A stretch of DNA of 64,000 bases, taken from positions 252,114 to 316,113 of the forward strand of contig NZ_LMFB01000041.1 in NCBI RefSeq assembly GCF_001426685.1, read 5' to 3'. This document shows, one piece after another, positions 17,932-26,502 of the stretch (its first letter is position 1; each line of letters begins with the position of its first letter). The position numbers were made by a program, and so were the translations under genes. Source of the stretch: Rhizobium sp. Root483D2 (GTDB lineage: Bacteria > Pseudomonadota > Alphaproteobacteria > Rhizobiales > Rhizobiaceae). Under the pieces are notes generated by a model. The model saw only the letters and a list, made by a program, of their open reading frames with translations, had not been told where the DNA came from and made no database searches.

Positions 17932-19179
17932 ATGAAGCAGGATGTTGATAATGCCGTTGAGGCTTTGCGTGCGCTGTTCCCGGCAACGCCGCTGCAACTC
18001 AACGATCACCTGAGTGCCCGTTACGGGGCTGCGATCTATCTGAAGCGCGAAGACCTGTCGCCGGTGCGATCCTACAAGATCAGGGGTGCGTTCAACTTCT
18101 TCCGCAAGGTCATCGAGGCCGGTGGAACCGGAAAGACCTTTGTCTGCGCTTCCGCCGGCAATCATGCCCAGGGGTTTGCCTTCGTCTGCCGCCATTTCGG
18201 CGTCCCCGGCGTGGTCTTCATGCCGGTGACGACACCGCAGCAGAAGATCGACAAGACCCGGATATTCGGCGGCGAGTTCATCACTATCAAGCTGGTCGGC
18301 GACTTCTTCGATCAATGCTATCAGGCGGCGCGCGATCATGTGGAGCGGATCGACGGTGTCATGGTGCCGCCCTTCGACCACGCCGATATTATCGAAGGCC
18401 AGGCGACGGTAGCAGCCGAGATGATCGAACAATTGCCGGATGGCGTGATCCCGGACCTGGTGATCATGCCCGTCGGCGGCGGTGGGCTCTCCGCCGGGAT
18501 GACCGGCTATCTGAAAGACCGTATCCGGCCGGAGGCCTTTATTTTTTGCGAGCCGGAGGGCGCGCCGAGCCTGCGCCGCAGCCTGGAGACAGGCAAAGTG
18601 GTGACGCTCGATCAGGTCGACAATTTCGTCGATGGCGCCGCCGTCGGGCGCATTGGTGACCTGAATTTTGCAGCCCTCAAGCATTTCTCTACAGGGCAGG
18701 TTTTGCTTCTGGCGGAAAATGCAATCTGCGTGACGATCACCGACATGCTCAATGTCGAAGGCGTCGTGCTGGAGCCGGCGGGTGCTCTGTCGATCACCGC
18801 GCTGGAGACGCTTGGCCGCGAGGCGCTGGAGGGCAAGACCGTCGTTGCCGTGGTTTCGGGCGGTAATTTCGATTTCGAACGGCTGCCGGATGTCAAGGAA
18901 CGGGCGATGCGGCATGCGGGTCTGAAAAAGTACTTCATCCTGCGGATGCCGCAACGTCCCGGCGCGCTGAAGGATTTTCTCGGTCTGCTCGGGGAAGAGG
19001 ACGATATCGCCCGCTTCGAATATCTGAAGAAGTCGGCGCGCAATTTCGGCTCGATCCTGATCGGCATCGAAACCAAGCATCCGGAGAATTTTCCACGGCT
19101 AAAGGCGGCCTTCGACCGCGCCGGGCTGCACTATCAGGATATCACCGATAATGAAATCCTGGCCAATCTGGTGATCTGA
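17932..19179 (+). CDS. ilvA: Threonine dehydratase with C-terminal ACT-like domain
   Basis: A 415-residue PLP enzyme that deaminates threonine to 2-oxobutanoate, the first step of isoleucine synthesis. PLP lysine is Lys49 in RSYKIRGAF; the phosphate-binding loop is PVGGGGLSAG and ASAGNHAQG binds substrate. Residues 325-415 form one ACT-like regulatory domain (KKYFILRMPQRPGALKDFL), as in the short biosynthetic form of Bacillus and Corynebacterium. So feedback control by isoleucine is likely. The 3' end overlaps by 38 bp with the convergent hydrolase gene. Confidence 0.93.
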   Translation: MKQDVDNAVEALRALFPATPLQLNDHLSARYGAAIYLKREDLSPVRSYKIRGAFNFFRKVIEAGGTGKTFVCASAGNHAQGFAFVCRHFGVPGVVFMPVTTPQQKIDKTRIFGGEFITIKLVGDFFDQCYQAARDHVERIDGVMVPPFDHADIIEGQATVAAEMIEQLPDGVIPDLVIMPVGGGGLSAGMTGYLKDRIRPEAFIFCEPEGAPSLRRSLETGKVVTLDQVDNFVDGAAVGRIGDLNFAALKHFSTGQVLLLAENAICVTITDMLNVEGVVLEPAGALSITALETLGREALEGKTVVAVVSGGNFDFERLPDVKERAMRHAGLKKYFILRMPQRPGALKDFLGLLGEEDDIARFEYLKKSARNFGSILIGIETKHPENFPRLKAAFDRAGLHYQDITDNEILANLVI

Positions 19180-20111
19180 TTGTATGATTTAAATCATATG
19201 ATTGATCGTTTTTATTAAACCAATCTATGATATCTGCTGCGAGCCTCTCCGTCGTCTCCGGCGACAGGGCGTCGCCTGCAACCACGTGACCATGGGGATC
19301 GCCGATCGCGCCGGGGTCCAGCATCGTGACAGAGCCGCCCCAGCGGGCGGCGACTGTGGATGTTTGCCGCGCATCGACCACCTGATCGCCCGCAGATTGG
19401 ATGAACAGCGCCGGTGTTGTTATCGTTTCAAAGCGAAGTGCGCGGGCTTGCTTCACCAATGACGCGACCGGCAGCAGGGATGAGACCGGATAGTCCGTTG
19501 TCCAATAGGCAGCGTGAAGCGCGTTCATGGGCAGGAAGGACCGCTGGCGGCCAAGGATGACGCGGGCGCTGAGACCGGCAAATGGCGCCGTCAACAGGAA
19601 CGCGGCACGGCCCTTGAGCCGGAAATTCGGAGCGAGGAACACGGCAGATTTGACGCGCGCGGCCAGACGCTTCTGCGACAGGGCGAGAGTGGCCAGCGTC
19701 GCGCCGGTCGAGGTTGCGATGATCAGCGTGCTGGAGCCGATCAGGCCGGCGATATCCAGTGCTTCGCGCATGTCGTCCTGCCATTGAGCCACAGAGGCTT
19801 GCGCCATCGCATCGCCACTGCGGCCGTGACCATTCAAGCGCGTGTAGAACAGGTTGGCCACCGAGCGCCCTGGCCACCAGATCGGGCAGGGGCCGAACCT
19901 CGCCTTTGGACGCCGAAAATCCATGGATATAGACGATGGCAAGCGGTGTTTTCTGCCTTGTAGCCGGGTCGGCCCAGACGACCTCTTTCGCCAATCCCGG
20001 TCGGATATCGGGATAGGCTGCTTCTCTCGCGGTCAGATAGGCATCCACCTCGTCGGCCGAGCCGGGCGCGGTTGATCCGGTGACCGGTAAATCCGGCGTC
20101 ATGCTGGCCAC
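19142..20111 (-). pseudogene. Alpha/beta hydrolase broken by a frameshift
   Basis: Two overlapping frames together encode one alpha/beta hydrolase. The 5' frame from 20111 (GTG, or the ATG at 20102) gives IVYIHGFSASKGEVRPLPDLVARALG. The other frame resumes with ANLFYTRLNGHGRSGDAM and carries IIATSTGATLATLALS (nucleophile elbow TST-G), an Asp region (IQSAGDQVVD) and a DPHGHV block. The switch is near 19857, where GGTGGCC has one base too many for GGTGCC. Without it the protein would be about 320 residues. It may be a natural null allele or a sequencing error. The lipase-like substrate is unknown. Confidence 0.8.
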
Positions 20112-20212
20112 AGTGCCCCTATCATTTCATTTTTCCGCCAACCCGCATGTGGTTTCCGGATAGGCGAACTTTAGTCTTTGACAGCCCGGTTTGCCATGGG
20201 TAAGTCTTTCGC

Positions 20213-20530
20213 ATGGCTTCATTCCTGTCAAAACTGTTTGGTCTTTCCAAAGCCTCCGGCACCGAACCCGCTGCGTCTTCCGGCAAGACGGAGACCTATG
20301 GCGACTGCCTGATCCGCGCCACGCCGATGCGTGAGGGTTCCCAGTTCCGGCTGGCCGGTTCGGTGGAAAAGGAAATCGAGGGCGGCGTTCGTGTCCGCAC
20401 GTTCATCCGCGCCGACGTTTTCACATCGGAACAGGACGTCATCGATGCGACCTTGCGCAAGGCGCGCCAGATCATCGATCAGCACGGCCAGTCGCTGTTT
20501 GCCGACGACGTTGCTTCGCGCCAAGTCTGA
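20213..20530 (+). CDS. HlyU-family protein
   Basis: A 105-residue protein of the HlyU family: the N-terminal MASFLSKLFGLSK, then TYGDCLIRATPMREGSQFRLAGSVEKE and FIRADVFTSEQDVIDATLRKARQIIDQHG. HlyU in Vibrio activates haemolysin genes as a DNA-binding protein, but the short alphaproteobacterial members named HlyU belong to a different fold and their role is not proved. Monocistronic by position. The ATG at 20213 has no strong ribosome site. Confidence 0.8.
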   Translation: MASFLSKLFGLSKASGTEPAASSGKTETYGDCLIRATPMREGSQFRLAGSVEKEIEGGVRVRTFIRADVFTSEQDVIDATLRKARQIIDQHGQSLFADDVASRQV

Positions 20531-20730
20531 TTCTCTTCATCCGGGGATGGTGCCACACGGACTGTCATCGGGACAGGCTATGGTGCCGCGACGTCTAAAT
20601 CGGCAAGTATTCAACCTTTGCGGTGCTTGCCCTGAGCTTGCCTCCTGAAAAGCGGCAGCAAAACCCTAAACGTTTCTTTAAATTTGCCGCCTATAGATTC
20701 GCACAGTGAAATTCGAGTGAATATCCGGCG

Positions 20731-21975
20731 ATGACCAATGTAATGCTGTTTCTCTGCGAAGGCCTTGTCTACGTCGCAGTCATGGTCACATTGCTGCATC
20801 TGCGCCATCGTCTGGGTCTTGGCGTCTTCATCGCAGCCCTTGGCGTACTGCATTTCATCGAAACCTATCTGGCCGCTGTTTTTTACGTGCAATTGCCGTT
20901 CGGGGTGATTTCGCCGGGCTCTGCCGTGTTGTTTGCCGGCAAGTTGATGATGATCCTGCTCCTTTACGTGAAGGAGGATGCGGCAACGGTTCGCCAGCCG
21001 ATCTACGGCCTTCTGGCCGGCAATTTTCTCACCGTGGCGCTTGGCCTGCTCCTGCAGTTGCACCAGACCGTTTCAGCCGTGCCCAATCGCAGCGCCGACC
21101 TTGCCTTCATCGACGAGATGGGCTGGCTGATGCTGTGGGGGACATTGCTGCTCTATCTCGATTCGTTGCTGATCATCCTGCTTTACGAGCGGATCGGCCG
21201 CTGGATGCGTGGGTTTCTCACGCTGCGTTTTCTCATCTGCGGCGTCGTGGTGCTCACCTTCGACCAGGCCGGCTTCTATCTGGCGCTGCATGCGCTCAAC
21301 GATGCTCCGGCCGAGGTCTTCTGGGGCGGCTGGATTGCCAAAATGGGGGCGGCGGTCGTCTATTCGCTGATTCTCGGTGCCTACCTGCATTTTTCCAGTC
21401 ATTCGGTGCTCTCCGTCCTGCGTCAGCCGATCGGCGACATCTTCAACACGCTGACATTCCGGGAGCGCTACGAGGACCTGCTGTCGAAGTCGGGACGCGA
21501 CATGCTGACCGGCGTGCTCGATCGCAGCCGTTTCGAGTTCGAGGCGCCAAGGCTGATCCGCCATGCGGTGGCGTCTGGCGGCGTCATCAGTCTGATCATG
21601 ATCGATGCCGATCATTTCAAGAGCATCAACGACCGCTTCGGCCATCTCGAAGGCGACCGGGTGCTGAAATCCATTACCGACGCCATTCAGGCGGGCCTGC
21701 GCCCGAACGATCACCTTTTCCGCTACGGTGGAGAAGAATTCGTTGTGCTTTGCGACGGCCTGGATCACGGCAACGCCTTGTCCCGCGCCGAACAATTGCG
21801 GCTGCGTGTCTTCAGCGATGTGATGGCGTCCGATCAATCCGCCATCACCGTCAGCATCGGCGTTGCCTCCACGCCCGTTGACGGAACGACGACGCGCGAT
21901 CTGCTGTCGAAAGCGGACCTGCGGCTCTATGAGGCCAAGCGCCGGGGCCGCAATTGCGTGGTCGGAAACGCCTGA
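20731..21975 (+). CDS. Membrane-bound diguanylate cyclase
   Basis: A 414-residue protein with six or seven hydrophobic helices in residues 1-222 and a GGDEF domain from about 245 to 412. The active loop is GGEEF at 333-337, a functional variant, and the DADHFKSINDRFGHLEGD block binds GTP and metal. The product-inhibition site RxxD is present as RPND at 324-327, exactly five residues before GGEEF. So it probably makes c-di-GMP under feedback control from a membrane sensor. The N-terminal membrane domain is not one I can name. ATG at 20731. Confidence 0.9.
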   Translation: MTNVMLFLCEGLVYVAVMVTLLHLRHRLGLGVFIAALGVLHFIETYLAAVFYVQLPFGVISPGSAVLFAGKLMMILLLYVKEDAATVRQPIYGLLAGNFLTVALGLLLQLHQTVSAVPNRSADLAFIDEMGWLMLWGTLLLYLDSLLIILLYERIGRWMRGFLTLRFLICGVVVLTFDQAGFYLALHALNDAPAEVFWGGWIAKMGAAVVYSLILGAYLHFSSHSVLSVLRQPIGDIFNTLTFRERYEDLLSKSGRDMLTGVLDRSRFEFEAPRLIRHAVASGGVISLIMIDADHFKSINDRFGHLEGDRVLKSITDAIQAGLRPNDHLFRYGGEEFVVLCDGLDHGNALSRAEQLRLRVFSDVMASDQSAITVSIGVASTPVDGTTTRDLLSKADLRLYEAKRRGRNCVVGNA

Positions 21976-21983
21976 GAATTCGG

Positions 21984-22436
21984 TCAGACACCGACATTTG
22001 GCCGGTCGATGATTTCCCGCAGCGAAAAGCTGGAATTGATCTTGACCACATGGGGCAGGGCCGAAAGCCAATCCCGGTGGATGCGCTCATAATCCTCAAG
22101 GTCCTTGGCGGCGACCCGTAGGATATAGTCGTATTCTCCCGACATCAGATAGCAGACGAGCACATTCGGACAGAGTTTTACCGCCGCCTCGAACTCGGTC
22201 AGCGTCTTCGCAAACTGGCCCGACAGCGAGATGTGGACGATCACCATGATGCGGTAATCGAGCGCCTTGTGCGACAGGCGGGCGTGATAGCCGCTGATGA
22301 CGCCGGTTTTTTCCAGAATATCGACCCGCCGCGAGCAGGCGGAGGCTGACAGGCCGATCTTTTCGGCAAGCTCCGCATTGGCGATCCGGCCGTTCTGCTG
22401 CAGAATCCGCAGGATTGCAGCATCAATTGCATCCAT
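21984..22436 (-). CDS. Lrp/AsnC-family regulator next to ald (AldR type)
   Basis: A 150-residue Lrp-type protein: an N-terminal winged helix-turn-helix (DAAILRILQQNGRIANAELAEKIGLSASACSRRV) and a C-terminal RAM ligand-binding domain (VLVCYLMSGEYDYILRV). It is divergent from alanine dehydrogenase, which is the classic position of AldR/BkdR-type regulators that sense alanine and activate ald. The ATG at 22436 is used; a TTG three codons upstream is possible. A perfect 15-bp dyad lies in the shared promoter region. Confidence 0.9.
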   Translation of the reverse strand: MDAIDAAILRILQQNGRIANAELAEKIGLSASACSRRVDILEKTGVISGYHARLSHKALDYRIMVIVHISLSGQFAKTLTEFEAAVKLCPNVLVCYLMSGEYDYILRVAAKDLEDYERIHRDWLSALPHVVKINSSFSLREIIDRPNVGV

Positions 22437-22481
22437 TGCCGCCAATCGAATATCCTTCGAATTTTTCTGTCATAACGCAAT

Positions 22482-22496
22482 AATCTTCGGAAGATT
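22482..22496. promoter_or_regulatory. Dyad in the lrp-like/ald promoter region
   Basis: AATCTTCGGAAGATT is a 7-bp perfect inverted repeat with a 1-nt centre, in the AT-rich gap between the two divergent genes. Size and form fit an Lrp-family binding site. A second, weaker TTCGAA-containing stretch lies 23 bp to the left. Confidence 0.55.
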
Positions 22497-22599
22497 ACGA
22501 TAATTCCCCGTCATTTCGCAAGGACATGCGGCGATCTTTCTGTTTCGCTACGCGGGTCAAATAACGATGGCGAAAGCCGCAAATGAGAGGAACGCGAAG

Positions 22600-23718
22600 A
22601 TGCGTGTCGGTTGCCCGAAGGAAATCAAAAACCATGAATATCGTGTCGGTCTGACGCCCGGGTCGGTGAGGGAATATGTGGCGCATGGCCACGAAGTGAT
22701 CATCGAAACGAAGGCGGGCGCAGGCATTGGCGCCGAAGACGACAGCTACCGGGCGGCCGGCGCGAAAATCGTTGCCACAGCCAAGGATGTCTTTGAAAAA
22801 TCCGACATGATCGTCAAAGTCAAGGAGCCGCAGCCTTCCGAATGGGCGCAGCTTCGCGACGGTCAGATTCTCTACACCTATTTGCATCTTGCGCCCGATC
22901 CGGAGCAGACCAAGGGCCTTCTTGGCTCCGGCGTCACGGCGATCGCCTATGAAACGGTCACCGACGATCGCGGCGGACTGCCGCTTCTGGCGCCGATGTC
23001 GGAAGTTGCCGGGCGTCTGGCCATACAGGCAGGTGCTACGTCGCTGCAAAAGGCGAATGGCGGCCGCGGCATCCTGCTCGGCGGTGTTCCCGGCGTCTTG
23101 CCCGCCAAGGTTACCGTCATCGGCGGCGGCGTCGTCGGTCTGCATGCGGCGCGCATGGCGGCCGGTCTCGGTGCGGATGTCAGTATTCTCGACCGCTCCA
23201 TTCCACGCCTGCGCCAGCTCGACGATCTCTATGCCGGGCGCGTCCACACCCGGTTCTCGACCATTGATGCGCTGGAGGAGGAAGTCTTTGCTGCCGATCT
23301 GGTGATTGGCGCCGTGCTGATCCCCGGTGCCGCAGCGCCAAAGCTGGTAACACGCGAAATGCTGTCGGGCATGAAGAAGGGCGCTGTCATTGTCGATGTC
23401 GCCATCGACCAGGGCGGCTGCTTCGAGACCTCGCATGCAACGACGCATTCCGATCCGACCTATGAGGTCGATGGCATCGTGCATTATTGCGTCGCCAATA
23501 TGCCGGGTGCGGTTCCGATCACGTCTGCGCATGCATTGAACAATGCGACGCTCTATTACGGTCTGCAATTGGCTGACCGGGGCCTGAAGGCGATTGCCGA
23601 AGACCGGCATCTGCGCGCCGGGCTGAATGTCCATAGAGGCCGCGTCACCAACAGGGCGGTCGCCGAGGCGCTTGGCTATGAGAGCCACGCCCCGGAGGCC
23701 GTGCTGATGATCGCCTGA
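22600..23718 (+). CDS. ald: Alanine dehydrogenase
   Basis: A 372-residue NAD-dependent enzyme that interconverts L-alanine with pyruvate and ammonium. The catalytic Lys75 (VKVKEPQPSEW) and His96 (YLHLAPDP) are in the family positions; the Rossmann loop is VIGGGVVGLHAARMA, and VDVAIDQGGCFETS completes the active site. The ATG at 22600 is preferred to the one at 22567 because AGAGGA lies 9 nt upstream and the family begins MRVGCPKEIK. In rhizobia it links amino-acid catabolism and ammonia export. Control by the divergent Lrp-type gene is probable. Confidence 0.96.
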   Translation: MRVGCPKEIKNHEYRVGLTPGSVREYVAHGHEVIIETKAGAGIGAEDDSYRAAGAKIVATAKDVFEKSDMIVKVKEPQPSEWAQLRDGQILYTYLHLAPDPEQTKGLLGSGVTAIAYETVTDDRGGLPLLAPMSEVAGRLAIQAGATSLQKANGGRGILLGGVPGVLPAKVTVIGGGVVGLHAARMAAGLGADVSILDRSIPRLRQLDDLYAGRVHTRFSTIDALEEEVFAADLVIGAVLIPGAAAPKLVTREMLSGMKKGAVIVDVAIDQGGCFETSHATTHSDPTYEVDGIVHYCVANMPGAVPITSAHALNNATLYYGLQLADRGLKAIAEDRHLRAGLNVHRGRVTNRAVAEALGYESHAPEAVLMIA

Positions 23719-23737
23719 CCGGAACACGCAGTCTTTC

Positions 23738-23766
23738 ATGGGGCCGGTGAATTCCGGCCCCATTTT
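23738..23766 (+). terminator. Terminator of ald
   Basis: ATGGGGCCGG and CCGGCCCCAT make a 10-bp stem around TGAATT, followed by TTT. It lies between the convergent ald and DUF1203 genes, and its symmetry allows action on both. Confidence 0.85.
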
Positions 23767-24239
23767 CATGCACGCTCGATCCGGCACTGGTAACAATTGT
23801 TGCGGGCCGAGCGGACATGGACATAGGCGATGTCCGACCTCTCCAGCAGCTCGGCTGCCCTTGCATCGATGGCGTCAACCGGGGTCACGGCGCCGGTACC
23901 ATAAACGATGCGGTCGTCGGCACTGTAGCCACGCAGGAGATAATCCTTGCTGGTGGTGAGGATCGCCGGGACGGATGTTTCTTCGTTATAAGCCTCGCAG
24001 TCTTGCGCGTGCAGAAAGACAGGCCCGGTCTCGGCATAGGGCTGGAGATCGGGGAAGGGACGATAGGCAATGATCAGATAGGGATCGCCTTCGGCAATAT
24101 TGGCAAGGCAATGGCGGCACGGCATGCCCTGGCCGTCGGAGACATGCAGTTCGGGCCTGAGGCCATAGGCATCCGGCTCGCGGCGGCGGTAGCGTGCCGC
24201 AAGATCGCTCGGCATCGGCTTGTATCTGAGCTTGATCAT
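23766..24239 (-). CDS. DUF1203 protein
   Basis: The 157-residue product matches the DUF1203 family in length and in the blocks PCRHCLANIAEGDPYLIIAYRPF, AETGPVFLHAQDC and HVRSARNNCYQCRIERA. Conserved Cys/His pairs suggest a metal site or a redox role, but the family function is unknown. A strong AAGGAG ribosome site precedes the ATG. Cytoplasmic. Confidence 0.85.
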   Translation of the reverse strand: MIKLRYKPMPSDLAARYRRREPDAYGLRPELHVSDGQGMPCRHCLANIAEGDPYLIIAYRPFPDLQPYAETGPVFLHAQDCEAYNEETSVPAILTTSKDYLLRGYSADDRIVYGTGAVTPVDAIDARAAELLERSDIAYVHVRSARNNCYQCRIERA

Positions 24240-24317
24240 CGGTTTCTCCTTGTTTCGATAAAGGAGAAACTAACACTCACCCAAAACCGCAGACACCCGA
24301 TTCTTGCAGCGCTATAA

Positions 24318-24893
24318 TCAGAGGCTAAGGGCGAATTTCAGGAGTTCGTCATCACTCAACGGCTGAACCGACGCGTCATGCGTGGAGACCGGGGAAAAGC
24401 CGAAACGCTGGTAGAGTTGCAGCGCGCGCGGATGATCGAGCGTGTTGGTCGCGACGCGCACCGTGGTCGGATTAGAATTCCAGGCGGCGTATAATGTCTG
24501 CAGCAGGAACCATTTGCCGAGCCCCAGCCCGAGCGCGTGTTCGAACATGCCGAAATGCGACAGCTCGACACTGTCCTCGTCCACCTGCAGCAGTTCGAAA
24601 AAGCCGGCGGGCGCTCCGTTGACATAGAGGACTGTTACGGTATTGCGCTTGTCATGCAGGACGCCGGCCAGATCGGCATCGCTCATCCGCAAACGGTCGA
24701 CCCAGTTCCAGCGCTTGCCCACCTGCAGATAGAGAAAACGATAGAAGGGCAAGGGAATTTCCGGCACGCGCATGATCGCGGTCTGGATATTGACCGGGAC
24801 CGGAAGGCTTTGCTTGGGCGGTGCGGTCATTTCCAGTTCGGTGACGCGAACGGCGAGCGGTTCGGTTGTTGTGTTCTCGGCCATGCTGATCAT
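24318..24893 (-). CDS. GNAT N-acetyltransferase
   Basis: A 191-residue GNAT-fold protein. The acetyl-CoA site is in HALGLGLGKWFLLQTLYAAW and the C-terminal part shows NTLDHPRALQLYQRFGFSPV. The substrate is unknown. The start at 24893 (MISMAENT) is chosen because it overlaps the sseA stop in an ATGA and shares its GGGAAAG ribosome site. It is last in the cysK-alaX-sseA operon. Confidence 0.85.
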   Translation of the reverse strand: MISMAENTTTEPLAVRVTELEMTAPPKQSLPVPVNIQTAIMRVPEIPLPFYRFLYLQVGKRWNWVDRLRMSDADLAGVLHDKRNTVTVLYVNGAPAGFFELLQVDEDSVELSHFGMFEHALGLGLGKWFLLQTLYAAWNSNPTTVRVATNTLDHPRALQLYQRFGFSPVSTHDASVQPLSDDELLKFALSL

Positions 24894-25744
24894 TCTTTCC
24901 CGGTCGCGACCGGTGTATCTGCCCGGCTGCCCCATTCGGACCAGGAGCCGTCATAGAGCGTATTTTCGGTATGACCCAGCGATTGCAGCGCCAGCATGAT
25001 GATCGCAGCCGTGACGCCAGAACCGCAGGAGGTCACGACCGGCTTGTCGAGATCGATACCCGCAGCTTCGATCGTTGCGCGCAATTCGTCGAGCGGTTTC
25101 AGCTTGCCGCCGGTCGAGAAGACACCCGAAGGCAGGCTTTTGGCGCCGGGCATATGGCCGGACCGCATGCCGGCTCTCGGTTCGGCCTCGTCGCCGGTAA
25201 AACGCGCGGCACCACGGGCATCGGCAATCTGGCGGGAGCCAGATTCGACGATGTCGCGCATCTGCGCGAACGAGGTGACGGCGTCTGCATCGAACTGCGG
25301 ATGGAATGTTGCCGGCGCAGGCACTGGGACCTCGGTGGTGACAGGACGGCCCTCGGCCTTCCAGCCGTCGAAACCGCCGTCCAGCACGAAGACAGACTTT
25401 GCGCCCATCGTGCGCAGCAGCCACCAGACGCGCGGCGCGGTGAAGATGCCGGGGCCGTCGTAGACCACAATCGTGTCGGTCTCGCTGATGCCAAGTTTGC
25501 CGACGGACGCGGCAAACGATTCGGGCGAGGGGATGGTGTGGGGCAGGCCGCTGGTCAGGTCGGCAATGGCGTCCTGATCGTAGAAGACGGCGCCGGGAAT
25601 ATGGCCCGCAGCGTATTCAGCTTTCGGATCCCGCTTCTGTGCCGGCAGGTACCAGGCGGCATCGAGGATCTTGACGGACGAATCGGCGAGCCGCTGCTCA
25701 AGCCAGTCGGCGGAAACGACGAAAGCGCTTTTCTGTTCGGTCAT
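24890..25744 (-). CDS. sseA: 3-mercaptopyruvate sulfurtransferase
   Basis: A 284-residue protein with two rhodanese domains (about 1-140 and 150-284). The second has the active cysteine Cys240 in SCGSGVTA, the loop typical of mercaptopyruvate sulfurtransferases rather than thiosulfate rhodaneses. It moves sulfur from 3-mercaptopyruvate to thiol acceptors or cyanide. The gene begins 4 nt after the AlaX stop and ends overlapping the GNAT gene. Its place in a cysteine-synthase operon suits a role in cysteine breakdown. Confidence 0.93.
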   Translation of the reverse strand: MTEQKSAFVVSADWLEQRLADSSVKILDAAWYLPAQKRDPKAEYAAGHIPGAVFYDQDAIADLTSGLPHTIPSPESFAASVGKLGISETDTIVVYDGPGIFTAPRVWWLLRTMGAKSVFVLDGGFDGWKAEGRPVTTEVPVPAPATFHPQFDADAVTSFAQMRDIVESGSRQIADARGAARFTGDEAEPRAGMRSGHMPGAKSLPSGVFSTGGKLKPLDELRATIEAAGIDLDKPVVTSCGSGVTAAIIMLALQSLGHTENTLYDGSWSEWGSRADTPVATGKE

Positions 25745-25748
25745 CGAT

Positions 25749-26495
25749 TTACTCTCCGGTGGATGTGGCGTCCGGCGTGCCGAAACGGATGCGGAAACGC
25801 CGGTTTTCCTTGCCCTTCTTTTCGATCTTGGCGATGTAGACAGCGCCGACCTCCTGGGTCTCGGAGACATGCGTGCCGCCGCAGGGCTGGCTGTCAACAG
25901 ACGCGTTGTCACCGATGCAGACCAGGCTGACACGGCCAAGACCGATCGGCGGGCGGACATTCTTCGATTTGACGATATCGGGATTGGCAGCCAATTCCGC
26001 GTCGGTGATCCATTGCAGGTAGATCGGGTGGTTGCCATCGACGAGCGCCATCATCGCAGCGGTGACCGCGTCCTTGTCGATGGTTTCGCTCATGTCGAAA
26101 TCGACGCGGCTCTCGTCCTCGCCAACGGCCGCACCCGTGATCGGAAACTGGCAGACGACGGAGAGCAGGTGGCAGGCCGTATGCATGCGCATCAGCTTGT
26201 AGCGGCGCGGCCAGTCGATATGCAGCACCAGCTTTTCGCCGACCAGCGCGGGCGGTTGTTCGGCTGCCGGAACATGGATGATGATGTCCTTGGTATCGCC
26301 ATGACGGGTGATGGCGATTTCGATGCGGCTGCCGTCGGCGCGCTCGAAAAAGCCGCTATCGCCGGGCTGTCCGCCCGACGTTGCGTAAAAACAGGTCTGA
26401 TCGAGTTCGATGCCGCCGTCTTCCCGAATTCCCGTGACGATCGCCTCCGTGGTTGAAAGGTAGAAATCGTCGCGAAAAAGGGCAGTCGTTGTCAT
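25749..26495 (-). CDS. AlaX-type alanyl-tRNA editing protein
   Basis: This 248-residue stand-alone editing protein hydrolyses mischarged Ser- or Gly-tRNA(Ala). The zinc site of the family is complete: HTACH (His105, His109) and CGGTH (Cys205, His209). The glycine-rich TSGGQPGDSG block at 39-48 belongs to the N-terminal beta-barrel, so it is the AlaX-M/L type. It lies 7 nt after cysK and 4 nt before sseA on the same strand. The pairing with serine/cysteine metabolism makes sense, since serine is the misacylated amino acid. Confidence 0.92.
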   Translation of the reverse strand: MTTTALFRDDFYLSTTEAIVTGIREDGGIELDQTCFYATSGGQPGDSGFFERADGSRIEIAITRHGDTKDIIIHVPAAEQPPALVGEKLVLHIDWPRRYKLMRMHTACHLLSVVCQFPITGAAVGEDESRVDFDMSETIDKDAVTAAMMALVDGNHPIYLQWITDAELAANPDIVKSKNVRPPIGLGRVSLVCIGDNASVDSQPCGGTHVSETQEVGAVYIAKIEKKGKENRRFRIRFGTPDATSTGE

Positions 26496-26502
26496 GAGAT
26501 GC

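Noticed and set aside
17806-19080. 424-codon minus-strand open frame opposite ilvA
   Set aside because: Shadow of threonine dehydratase codons; no domain or start signal.
22495-23796. 433-codon minus-strand open frame opposite ald
   Set aside because: Shadow of alanine dehydrogenase.
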